Below, piece by piece: positions 1 through 5,912 of a DNA stretch of 7,912 bases. The stretch covers positions 1 through 7,912 of the forward strand of contig CANRHO010000029.1 in assembly GCA_947630435.1 (NCBI GenBank), given 5' to 3'. The DNA is from an uncultured Bacilli bacterium (GTDB lineage: Bacteria; Bacillota_I; Bacilli_A; RF39; UBA660). The notes below the pieces were generated by a model that saw nothing but the letters and a program-made list of their open reading frames with translations, was not told the origin of the DNA and searched no databases. The position numbers and the translations under genes are program-made. The first letter of the stretch is position 1. Every line of letters starts with the position of its first letter.

Positions 1-1
1 A

Positions 2-139
2 TGCTGTGCTACTTTAAGGGTTTTAACATATGATGCCGCAACAACAACATATACAGCTACTAACTCATTTTTCACTGTAAATACAGATTGCTGTTGCTCA
101 ATAAAATGCTTAGCAGATACTTACGTAGAAGGAGTTTAA
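2..139 (+). CDS. C-terminal part of a CotY/CotZ-family spore coat (crust) protein, 5' truncated by the window edge
   Basis: The second frame is open from the left edge to TAA at 137-139 and gives 45 residues. They include CCATLRVL near the start, a Thr/Tyr-rich strand region, and the cysteine-dense end TDCCCSIKCLADTYVEGV. This matches, from memory, the end of Bacillus CotZ/CotY, where CATLSLL is followed by LDCFCAINCL. Proteins of this family self-assemble through many cysteines into the outermost crust or exosporium layer of the spore. The N-terminal part and start codon lie outside the window. A bidirectional terminator follows at once, and the facing minus-strand gene is a CotO-like candidate. 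Bacillus subtilis also has cotO next to cotZ/cotY, which supports the call. An unrelated Cys-rich coat protein is the main alternative. Confidence 0.78.
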   Translation, partial: CCATLRVLTYDAATTTYTATNSFFTVNTDCCCSIKCLADTYVEGV

Positions 140-166
140 AAAGGCCACAAAAGTGGTCTTTTATTT
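138..166. terminator. Bidirectional rho-independent terminator between two convergent coat genes
   Basis: The stem AAGGCCAC / GTGGTCTT (one G-U pair) has a short AAAA loop. It is followed by a T-run on the plus strand (TTTTATTTT) and on the minus strand (TTTTTAAA). It sits right after the plus-strand stop at 139 and overlaps the end of the minus-strand gene, so it can serve both. Confidence 0.8.
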
Positions 167-499
167 TATATCTGAAATATCATCTAAATTTATTTTTTCA
201 CCATCATGAGTTAATATGTAGTTATCTTTCATACCAATTATTTTTTTTTCAATATTTTCGCCGTTTTTGTACATAATATTAACAGCAGCTTGATATACGT
301 AATCTGGTCTTTTAAAAATATTATTTATTTTCTTTATTATTTCACTTTTATCTATCTTTATATTAGAATTTTTATTTCTATTATATTTTGAGTCTTGCTC
401 GATATTCTTTTCTTCTGCATGATAATAAAAGTTTTTTTGAACTTGCGACTTTAGATTTTCTATTTTGTTTTTATAAATTTCCGGAAACTTGTCTTTCAT
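161..499 (-). CDS. Small hypothetical protein, CotO-like spore coat candidate
   Basis: This is a 112-residue soluble protein. The start at ATG 497-499 is chosen because GGGAGG lies 6 bases upstream; ATG codons further upstream lack a spaced ribosome binding site. The N-terminal half is charged and Asn/Lys-rich and looks disordered or coiled. The C-terminal 50 residues form a compact pattern (IFKRPDYVYQAAVNI, then KNGENIEKKIIG, NYILTHDGEKINLDDISDI) resembling a small beta-barrel ending in a DIxDI motif. From memory, this is how CotO-type coat proteins end. CotO helps assemble the outer coat/crust, and its gene neighbours cotZ in Bacillus. The call rests on this tail and on the adjacent CotY/Z-like gene. 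There is no signal peptide or membrane segment. Family membership is inference and needs a profile search. Confidence 0.4.
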   Translation of the reverse strand: MKDKFPEIYKNKIENLKSQVQKNFYYHAEEKNIEQDSKYNRNKNSNIKIDKSEIIKKINNIFKRPDYVYQAAVNIMYKNGENIEKKIIGMKDNYILTHDGEKINLDDISDIK

Positions 500-510
500 A
501 ACCATCCTCC

Positions 511-524
511 CATAAAATTTTATG
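511..524. promoter_or_regulatory. Perfect 14-bp palindrome in the divergent intergenic region
   Basis: CATAAAATTTTATG is perfectly self-complementary and lies in the 63-bp gap between the start codons of the CotO-like gene and the SEDS gene. Each half reads CATAAAAT, close to the -10 element of the mother-cell sporulation factor sigma-E (CATACAMT). No well-spaced -35 is evident, and on the minus strand the site abuts the ribosome binding site. It could equally be an operator or chance in AT-rich DNA. Confidence 0.25.
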
Positions 525-562
525 AAAAACACTAATTAAAATACCATAAGGGGGTGAAAAAA

Positions 563-1666
563 ATGAAAAATAACAAAACGTATTATTTAATTATTATTCC
601 ACTTATAGTGTTTTTTATTATAAGTATATTATCCATTTATAGTGCATCTTTAAATCTATCTGGAAACCAAATGGTTACTAAACAAGTACTTTGGTACCTA
701 ATTGGATTTATAATTATAATAATGTCAAGTAATAAAAAATTAGAAAAATTAACAAACTTATCATTTTATATTTACATTATAGGAAATGTACTTTTACTTT
801 TATTACTTGTTTTTGGAACTGAAGTAAATGGTTCGAAATGTTGGTTTACATTACCTGGAATTGGTTCTTTTCAACCCAGTGAGTTTATGAAACTAGCTTT
901 GATTTTAGTTAATACAAAAGTGTTTGAAATACATAATAAAAAACATGCTAAAAGTACATTTAAAAGTGACTTAGTCTTATTTTTTATTATTTTAATTATA
1001 ACTTCTATACCTGGTATACTAACTTTTTTAGAACCTGACACTGGTATGGTTATAATATATTTTCTAATATCTTTTGTTATGTTATTTATATATGGAATCA
1101 AAAAAAGAATATTCTTTATATTAATATTATGTGTATCTTTATTTTTAGGATCATTTTTATATTTTTATTTCAACTATCAGGATAATTTTATTAATTTATT
1201 TGGAACATCATTTTTTTATCGCATTGATAGATTATTAGATTGGTCTAATAAAAGTGGTATGCAACTTACTAATGCTTTAGCAGCTGTTAAAGCAGCTGGA
1301 ATATTTGGCTTTGGTATAGGCAAAACACCTATTTATATACCTGAGGCTCACACGGATTTTATATTTTCCGTTTATTCAAGCAATTTTGGATTATTTGGCA
1401 CAATTATATTAATTGGCAGTATCGTGACATTTGATTATGGATTATTATCTCTTGCAAATAAAACAAAAAATAAATCACATAAATATATAATACTAGGGTT
1501 TGTGACAATGATTTTATATCAACAAATTCAAAATATAGGAATGAACATAGGACTACTTCCAATAACCGGAATAACTTTACCATTTATAAGTTATGGTGGT
1601 TCTTCTCTTTTAAGTTATATGTTTGGAATGGCACTAATACTAAATTACAATGATTATAAAACCTAA
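563..1666 (+). CDS. SEDS-family peptidoglycan polymerase (FtsW/RodA/SpoVE type)
   Basis: This is a 367-residue polytopic membrane protein of about ten hydrophobic segments. ATG 563 is chosen because GGGGG ends 8 bases upstream; the in-frame GTG at 554 lies inside that ribosome binding site. SEDS proteins polymerise lipid II into glycan strands with a class B PBP, in elongation (RodA), division (FtsW) or spore cortex synthesis (SpoVE). Visible hallmarks are SFQPSEFMKLALIL (102-114), LEPDTG (156-161), PEAHTDFIF (260-268) with the essential Asp265, and LLPITGITLPFISYGGSSLL (331-350). PEAHTD favours FtsW/SpoVE over RodA. Oddities are SSNFG where relatives have GEExG after the HTDFIF motif, and TGITLPF for the usual TGIPLPF. 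Coat genes alongside suggest a sporulation role, but this is inference. The subgroup cannot be settled by eye. Confidence 0.92.
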   Translation: MKNNKTYYLIIIPLIVFFIISILSIYSASLNLSGNQMVTKQVLWYLIGFIIIIMSSNKKLEKLTNLSFYIYIIGNVLLLLLLVFGTEVNGSKCWFTLPGIGSFQPSEFMKLALILVNTKVFEIHNKKHAKSTFKSDLVLFFIILIITSIPGILTFLEPDTGMVIIYFLISFVMLFIYGIKKRIFFILILCVSLFLGSFLYFYFNYQDNFINLFGTSFFYRIDRLLDWSNKSGMQLTNALAAVKAAGIFGFGIGKTPIYIPEAHTDFIFSVYSSNFGLFGTIILIGSIVTFDYGLLSLANKTKNKSHKYIILGFVTMILYQQIQNIGMNIGLLPITGITLPFISYGGSSLLSYMFGMALILNYNDYKT

Positions 1667-1702
1667 AAAAGGAAAACAAACGTTAATTTTGTTTTCCTTT
1701 TA
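1665..1702 (+). terminator. Strong rho-independent terminator of the SEDS gene
   Basis: The stem AAAAGGAAAACAAA / TTTTGTTTTCCTTTT encloses a short CGTTAA loop, and its right arm runs into TTTTAT. It begins at the stop codon of the SEDS gene. Confidence 0.85.
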
Positions 1703-1747
1703 TCATCATACTCTTGCATACAACAAATTTGAATATGAATACTTTTT

Positions 1748-2133
1748 TTAATCAAAGTTAAATACAATAATTGCTAAACCTAATATAAATAAAACAAATA
1801 AAACTACAATTTCTAATACTAAAACATTATTTTCTAAAATATATTAAACAGGTATATAAACAATAAATCCTATTGGGAATAATGTATAAAGTATTACCTT
1901 TATGATACCTAAAAAAATAATATCTGGACATGTTCCAAATGAAATTGGTATCTAACTAACGTTTCAATAATTTCTCTATAATTTATATCAAAGAATATTA
2001 AAGAGTGTAAGATTACAAATGAAGTATAAATAATAACATCTAATAATCCAAATATAGTAATAAATACAAATGTTTTTATACTTGAAATAACATGTCTTAA
2101 TTTTTCTATTTTTATCTCTCGTTTTATATATTT
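1748..2133 (-). pseudogene. Decayed ABC-2 family transporter permease (C-terminal half)
   Basis: Read on the minus strand, two abutting frames make one membrane protein end. Frame one gives LRHVISSIKTFVFITIF, then GLLDVIIYTSFVILHSL and INYREIIETLVRY. Frame two continues ISFGTCPDIIFLGIIKV, LYTLFPIGFIVYIPV, a stop (TAA at 1844-1846), then YILENNVLVLEIVVL to TTTGATTAA. Restoring one C near 1947 gives RYPISFG. The order RYP, then FP-GF-YIP, then YIL matches, from memory, the end of ABC2_membrane_6-type (PF06182) permeases, with motifs like iPvaf.nyyPa. Those proteins are about 260 residues; only about 125 remain, with no N-terminal half and no ATPase gene nearby. One frameshift and one nonsense mutation suggest fairly recent loss. 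Confidence 0.65.
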
Positions 2134-2167
2134 TTAATCAACTTATTATTTAAATTTATCGCTATCA

Positions 2168-2198
2168 TAAACATTTTAAAATGTTTACACAAATTATA
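2168..2198 (-). promoter_or_regulatory. Possible promoter -10 with 20-bp palindromic operator upstream of the dead permease
   Basis: On the minus strand TATAAT (2193-2198) is followed at the expected start-site position by a perfect palindrome, TAAACATTTT and its inverse, at 2168-2187. An ATG lies at the palindrome's far edge. No good -35 is visible. The layout resembles a repressor-controlled transporter promoter now attached to a pseudogene. Confidence 0.3.
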
Positions 2199-2220
2199 CA
2201 ATGATTTGTAATTATAAATT

Positions 2221-2267
2221 AAAAAAACGAAGTCATACTAGTGTCAAGCACTAGTGACTCAGTTTTT
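2221..2267. terminator. Bidirectional rho-independent terminator
   Basis: The core stem ACTAGTG / CACTAGT has a TCAAG loop and extends through AGTC / GACT across a 2-base bulge. It is followed by GTTTTTC on the plus strand and by CGTTTTTTT on the minus strand. On the minus strand it is the first terminator after the transglutaminase-like gene and the broken small gene, so it probably ends that transcript. Confidence 0.75.
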
Positions 2268-2309
2268 CATAACGTGTAGAATTTCTCCTTGCATAGCTTT
2301 AATGCGTAT

Positions 2310-2698
2310 TCACTTTAATTTTTTTGGTTCTTTTTTTATAAAACAAGCTAAAGCATCTAAATTATCAGTATAATTAAATCTTATCGTTTCTTCTTTTATT
2401 ATATCATCAATTTGATTTTTTAAAAAAACAAACACATCATAATATACTTCAATCATATCACATATTAATTTTATTTTCTTTATTAATAAATAATGATTCA
2501 TCAATCTTTTTAAAAGTTCTTAAAAAACCATGCTTTAATGATGATAACTTAGAATCTTTATAAATATCTTTTTCAAATGCATCAAGTTTAAAACCAAATT
2601 CCATCATTGCTTCAAATTTCAACCTGACTATAGGATTACGCATGAGTATATACCAAGCGCACCTACTACTAAGTATTTTTTCTTTTCATATCTTGCAT
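2310..2698 (-). pseudogene. Small unrecognised protein gene broken by several frameshifts
   Basis: Three minus-strand frames join into one plausible protein of about 125 residues. It starts at ATG 2698 (MQDMKRKK) and slips in an A-run near 2675 into KYLVVGALGIYS. It slips again near 2642 into MRNPIVRLKFEAMMEFG and onward to FLRTFKKIDESLFINKENK. A third slip near 2475 leads to IKLICDMIEVYYDVFVF and LACFIKKEPKKLK, ending at TGA 2310-2312. The joined product would have one N-terminal membrane segment and a charged helical body. No family is recognised. The start is 18 bases after the stop of the transglutaminase-like gene, and no terminator comes between, so it was probably cotranscribed. Two separate small genes are possible, but neither internal ATG (2643, 2504) has a convincing ribosome binding site. 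Confidence 0.5.
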
Positions 2699-2716
2699 TT
2701 TTATCATTCTCTTTTT

Positions 2717-3811
2717 TTATATTTTATTTAAACTATCATTAATTTCTTTTTTTTCATCTGTATCACCATATCTAACATTAAATACCGGTTCTTCATAACT
2801 CGGCATTTTTATATGAATATTTTTTATTTTCTCATATTCATTTGCAATAATCTCGCGTGGCATCGTTTCATAATTTTCAAAATCATCATCGTTTATAGTA
2901 TGATATTCACTCGGTCTTTTTACAAATGAGTGTAACATTTCATTATTAAAATCTCTTGTTATATTATGGGTAAAATCATATAAATATGAATGTCCATTTA
3001 AATATATTTTATTATATGCGTGAAAATCTCCATATGCTTTACCATTTACATTCCTAATATCAACATTTAAAAGCGGATGTCTTAAAACAATAGTAGCAAA
3101 TGAGGCTATCGAAGAACATACACAACATCTTTTTAAAAGTAACGTTTGTAATACATGACCCGGATATGTAATAAAGCCTTCTTTGGTAGCCTGCTTTTTT
3201 AAAGTTTCTCTCAATTCTTTATCATCAGTATAATACCAATCAAAAGAGACATTTTCTCTTAGCATTTTGTCTAAAAGTAATATTTTTTGAATATCATTTT
3301 GTGCATATTTTGAAATTTGTTTTGCTATGTAATCTATACCTTCTAATAATGTCTTTGTATCCAAAATTTTATCATCAAAATGCCTACGTTTTATACTAGA
3401 AAATCTTTCATTAATTTCAACTTTGTCAATATTCTTATATGGGATTTTTGATACGTCATCAATACTTATTGTGACTGGTAAAATATCAGGATATATATCA
3501 ATATTATAATCTCTTAACGTTAAAGTTAAATTTCTTAAATTAATATTTTTATTTTGTTTTAACTCTAATAATTTTTTATACGATTTAGAATGAAAATTTT
3601 TAAATTCTAAAAAATCATAATTAGGAAAATAATAACTAATTTTTTCAACTAATATTTCCATATCATTTTCTTTATCACATAATCTATCATCATAAATTTG
3701 AATAATATAATTTTCATCTAAATCAAAATGTATATTACCCTTTAATATATCTGTTAAGTTAAACTTAACATTTTTTACATCAACTATAGTACAACTTCTT
3801 CGTTCTCTCAT
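2717..3811 (-). CDS. Transglutaminase-like (papain-fold Cys-His-Asp) protein with an uncharacterised N-terminal region
   Basis: This is a 364-residue protein with no signal peptide or membrane segment, so it is probably cytosolic. ATG 3811 has GAAGG 8 bases upstream. Residues 228-280 carry the transglutaminase-like core. Cys232 sits in VCSSIASFATIVLR, with Ala at +4 and Leu-Arg at +11/+12 as in the family's GxC..A....LLR. His264 sits in GDFHAYNKIYLNGHSYLYD and Asp279 follows in YDFTHN. The spacing (32, then 15) fits a working triad. Such folds act as proteases, peptide cyclases, transamidases or maturation enzymes; the substrate cannot be read from sequence. Residues 1-150 are mixed strand and helix, unlike anything I recognise. 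The helical stretch 152-190 (IQKILLLDKMLRENVSFDWY) is typical of the segment before the catalytic Cys. The gene follows a HopA1-like gene on the same strand, after a 297-bp gap. Confidence 0.75.
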   Translation of the reverse strand: MRERRSCTIVDVKNVKFNLTDILKGNIHFDLDENYIIQIYDDRLCDKENDMEILVEKISYYFPNYDFLEFKNFHSKSYKKLLELKQNKNINLRNLTLTLRDYNIDIYPDILPVTISIDDVSKIPYKNIDKVEINERFSSIKRRHFDDKILDTKTLLEGIDYIAKQISKYAQNDIQKILLLDKMLRENVSFDWYYTDDKELRETLKKQATKEGFITYPGHVLQTLLLKRCCVCSSIASFATIVLRHPLLNVDIRNVNGKAYGDFHAYNKIYLNGHSYLYDFTHNITRDFNNEMLHSFVKRPSEYHTINDDDFENYETMPREIIANEYEKIKNIHIKMPSYEEPVFNVRYGDTDEKKEINDSLNKI

Positions 3812-3860
3812 TTTTGTTACCTTCTTTCTTTTTTATACTTAATTATTATTTGTATTTTTA

Positions 3861-4115
3861 TTACTTTGGCATTAATAAATTTGCTTCTAAATCTTTTATT
3901 CTTCTACATTAATAACTTCACCATGCATATTTACTCGTAATGGAATTCTAGAAGAATTCATGGTTTTATCATCTTCTGTAATTAATGTAATATCTACATA
4001 ATGTTAGTTAAATAGTTAAATAGTTAAATACAAGTGAATTTTTAAATTTTTTTAAAATTACATTTAGTCCTTTAACAGTGTTTAATATATCACTATCAAT
4101 TATTAATTTTATAAA
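3861..4115 (-). pseudogene. Decayed coding remnant downstream of, or once part of, the HopA1-like gene
   Basis: Three minus-strand reading stretches line up. FIKLIIDSDILNTVKG runs on through KFKNSLVF at about 4115-4030. DITLITEDDKTMNSSRIPL and RVNMHGEVINVE cover about 3990-3905. RIKDLEANLLMPK ends at TAA 3861-3863. A tandem 8-bp repeat lies at the first break; the second needs only one base restored. The first stretch overlaps the 3' end of the HopA1-like gene in another frame and has no start codon. It may therefore be a lost C-terminal extension of that protein (KYN then FIKLIID) or a separate dead gene. No family is recognised. It fills most of the gap between the two intact genes. Confidence 0.4.
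4005..4030. repeat. Tandem 8-bp repeat, TAGTTAAA x3
   Basis: Three perfect head-to-tail copies of TAGTTAAA plus two extra bases. A unit length not divisible by three shifts frame with each copy gained or lost. The repeat sits at the reading-frame break inside the decayed remnant. Confidence 0.9.
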
Positions 4116-5230
4116 TTATATTTTCCTACATCTTTTTGCTCTTTCTTATATTCTCCATCCTCATAATTATAATTTAAACAAGCGATATCAAAACAAGATT
4201 TTTTACAGATTCCATTAGCAAAAAGACTTGATTTTATCTTTTCTCGAACCATTTTTACTAATCCCTCATCTTCGCTTATTACTTCTAAAGTTTCTTGGCT
4301 TATTTTTCTTCCTGAAAATTTACTGTTAGTCTTTTCGTTAATTTCTTGCAATGATATTAAATTCCCATCAAACAAATATTTTTTATCTTTATTCTTATCA
4401 AAGTAATTTTCTGATTCGCTTTTTGTAATTTCTAAAAAATATTTTCTTTTTTTATTAAATGACATACCTTTTATTATTGGTTCTGAACCATAACCTATAA
4501 AACTATTTATTTTTCCAGTTAGAACAGGTGGTTCAAAAAATGTAATGTCTTTACTATTTTCTATTACTTCTTTTAAGATTAAAATATGTTGTTCTAACCA
4601 TTCATCATTAGTATAAACTATTACATTATCATCCCTACTTTCATAAAATCTAGGAGTTTTTAAATAATATGGTATATTATGTTCAATACATTTTTCCATA
4701 AATCTTTGAACAAACAAAACTGCTTTTTCAATATCAGTACTTACATATAATCTGTGTGTAATATCGTTGGAATTTATATTATTTTTATCTAAATTTATAT
4801 TACCAGAAATACAATAAAGCCACGTGTTTTCACATCTTTCTACAAATCCTGAACAATAATATAATTGAGAATCTTTATTATTAAATAGTTTTCTAAACTC
4901 AGAGTAATTGGTAATTTGAGGTAATATTCTTAACTCTTCTCTTAGTTTTAAAAAATCTATACCAAAATCTGAAGCGTGGTATTTAATATTAAGTTCTTCT
5001 AATTCTTCGCTACTAGCCTTTAAAATATTGTTTTTCCATAAATTATATTGAAAAATAATTAAATTACTAAAATAACCTGGATCTGATGAATCTATTTTCG
5101 GTTTAATTTTTCGTACTTTGTGTGTTAGACCTCTATACTCAGAATATGATTCTTTTATCAAATAAGAAATTATCGCATTATCATCTAACGGGTCTTTTAT
5201 TGTTTCATATAAATATTCTATTGGTTTCAT
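4109..5230 (-). CDS. HopA1-like protein (type III effector HopA1 / lanthipeptide LanY-type fold)
   Basis: This is a 373-residue soluble protein. ATG 5228-5230 is chosen over an upstream in-frame ATG at 5266 because AAGGGGG lies 7-8 bases before it, and the sigma-A promoter maps between the two. The recognised block, residues 159-267, carries HopA1 motifs in order. These are HRLYVST (159-165); YYLKTPRF (188-195) with a candidate catalytic Lys191; ESRDDNVIVYT (197-207); PPVLTGKINSFIGYGSEP (234-251); and SFNKKRKYFLE (257-267). The end IKSSLFANG..CFDIACLN resembles the family's closing FxxaGID..rPYLN. HopA1 of Pseudomonas syringae shares ENIVIYT, PAMTRQL..G..IGAEP and VSFG (recalled). Known relatives include type III effectors and the LanY lyases of class V lanthipeptide synthesis, which eliminate phosphate from phospho-Ser/Thr. 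No secretion system, kinase or precursor is visible here. The native C-terminus may be longer. The activity is inferred. Confidence 0.65.
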   Translation of the reverse strand: MKPIEYLYETIKDPLDDNAIISYLIKESYSEYRGLTHKVRKIKPKIDSSDPGYFSNLIIFQYNLWKNNILKASSEELEELNIKYHASDFGIDFLKLREELRILPQITNYSEFRKLFNNKDSQLYYCSGFVERCENTWLYCISGNINLDKNNINSNDITHRLYVSTDIEKAVLFVQRFMEKCIEHNIPYYLKTPRFYESRDDNVIVYTNDEWLEQHILILKEVIENSKDITFFEPPVLTGKINSFIGYGSEPIIKGMSFNKKRKYFLEITKSESENYFDKNKDKKYLFDGNLISLQEINEKTNSKFSGRKISQETLEVISEDEGLVKMVREKIKSSLFANGICKKSCFDIACLNYNYEDGEYKKEQKDVGKYNL

Positions 5231-5256
5231 ATATATCCCCCTTTTTCGCGAGACAT

Positions 5257-5285
5257 ATACTATCAAAAAAATTAAAATAAGTCAA
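5257..5285 (-). promoter_or_regulatory. Sigma-A promoter of the HopA1-like gene
   Basis: The minus strand reads TTGACT (5285-5280), a 17-bp spacer and TAGTAT (5262-5257). Transcription would start near 5250, about 20 bases before the start codon, with the GGGGG ribosome binding site intact in the leader. This is vegetative rather than sporulation type, and its -35 lies a few bases from the presumed edge of the IS30 remnant. Confidence 0.7.
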
Positions 5286-5297
5286 ATTTGTTATTTT

Positions 5298-5729
5298 AAA
5301 TTTGAAGTGCAACAAATAAGCATTGAAAAAGACATATGAATATTTATAATATTTTTTCACTTAAAAAAGAAAAAATACATATGTCTGAAATAAATAATAC
5401 TATAAAAAAATAATACCATAATCTTTCTAAAGAAAAAAGATCTCAAATTGAAACTTTATTAAACATCAAAGATGAACATGCTAAAAGTATGTTTAAAAAT
5501 TTTTATATTGTAAAGGCAAACGGTGTTCATAAATATACTATTTCTAAAAAACTAAAAAAAATAAATGGTGTCTGTTGTCATTATCGGTTATATGCAATCT
5601 CATAATACTTTTAATTTAAATAGCTTTTGTAAAATAACTGTTCCAACGATTTATAATTTCATTGGATGGAATATCTTGAATGTTAATATCTATGATATTA
5701 GAATAATGAAATATAAACCTGAGTATTAA
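5298..5729 (+). mobile_element. Degenerate IS30-family insertion sequence (transposase remnant)
   Basis: A plus-strand transposase remnant begins at ATG 5381 (MSEINNTIKK) and meets TAA at 5411. It continues in frame as YHNLSKEKRSQIETLLNI to YTISKKLKKIN, the usual IS30 N-terminal helix-turn-helix layout. Near 5575 it changes frame to VIIGYMQSHNTF, then CKITVPTIYNFIGWNILNV and YDIRIMKYKPEY, stopping at 5729. This matches the IS30 pattern TiYnyI..G.L.....DL..k.kykp. The catalytic DDE half is missing and the middle is collapsed, so it is dead. AAATTTGAAGTGCAACAA at 5298-5315 may be the left terminal repeat; no matching right end was found. A 27-codon stretch in another frame up to 5841 could be a further scrap. 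Confidence 0.65.
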
Positions 5730-5816
5730 TACAATAAAAAATAATTTTTCTTTTTCTAAACAAGATTATAGTATTGACAAAAAACCTGACGAAATTAATA
5801 ATCGCCTCTTCAAAAT

Positions 5817-5864
5817 AAAAAACGAGCAAACATTAAAATGACGAATTACTCGTGGTACTACCTT
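5817..5864 (-). promoter_or_regulatory. Degenerate T-box antiterminator/terminator element without its leader
   Basis: The minus strand reads AAGGTAGTACCACGAG followed by TAATTCGTC, close to the T-box consensus AGGGTGGNACCGCG...TTCGTC. An overlapping terminator follows: CGAGTAA / TTGCTCG, then TTTTTT. T-box leaders sense uncharged tRNA. Here the UGGN that pairs with the tRNA CCA end reads UAGU, and the tRNA-cluster terminator lies only about 50 bases upstream, leaving no room for Stem I or a specifier. It is best read as a decayed or truncated riboswitch. The downstream gene position is now occupied by the IS30 remnant. Confidence 0.45.
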
Positions 5865-5912
5865 TATTTGTAATAATGATTTAATACACCTTCGGCTTCA
5901 TGGGTTTAATGC

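Noticed and set aside
88..276. Plus-strand open frame of 62 codons
   Set aside because: It overlaps the CotY/Z tail, the terminator and the antisense of the CotO-like gene; its product is low-complexity Phe/His/Leu with no ribosome binding site.
871..1101. Minus-strand open frame of 76 codons inside the SEDS gene
   Set aside because: It is wholly antisense to a well-conserved membrane protein and has no supported start.
4005..4030. Short tandem repeat as a CRISPR or origin iteron array
   Set aside because: Only three 8-bp units with no spacers and no replication gene nearby; it is a simple slippage repeat.
5765..5841. Open stretch ending KIKNEQTLK as a possible IS30 C-terminus
   Set aside because: Only about 25 codons in AT-rich DNA, in another frame from the remnant and overlapping the T-box terminator; chance cannot be excluded, so it was left out of the IS call.
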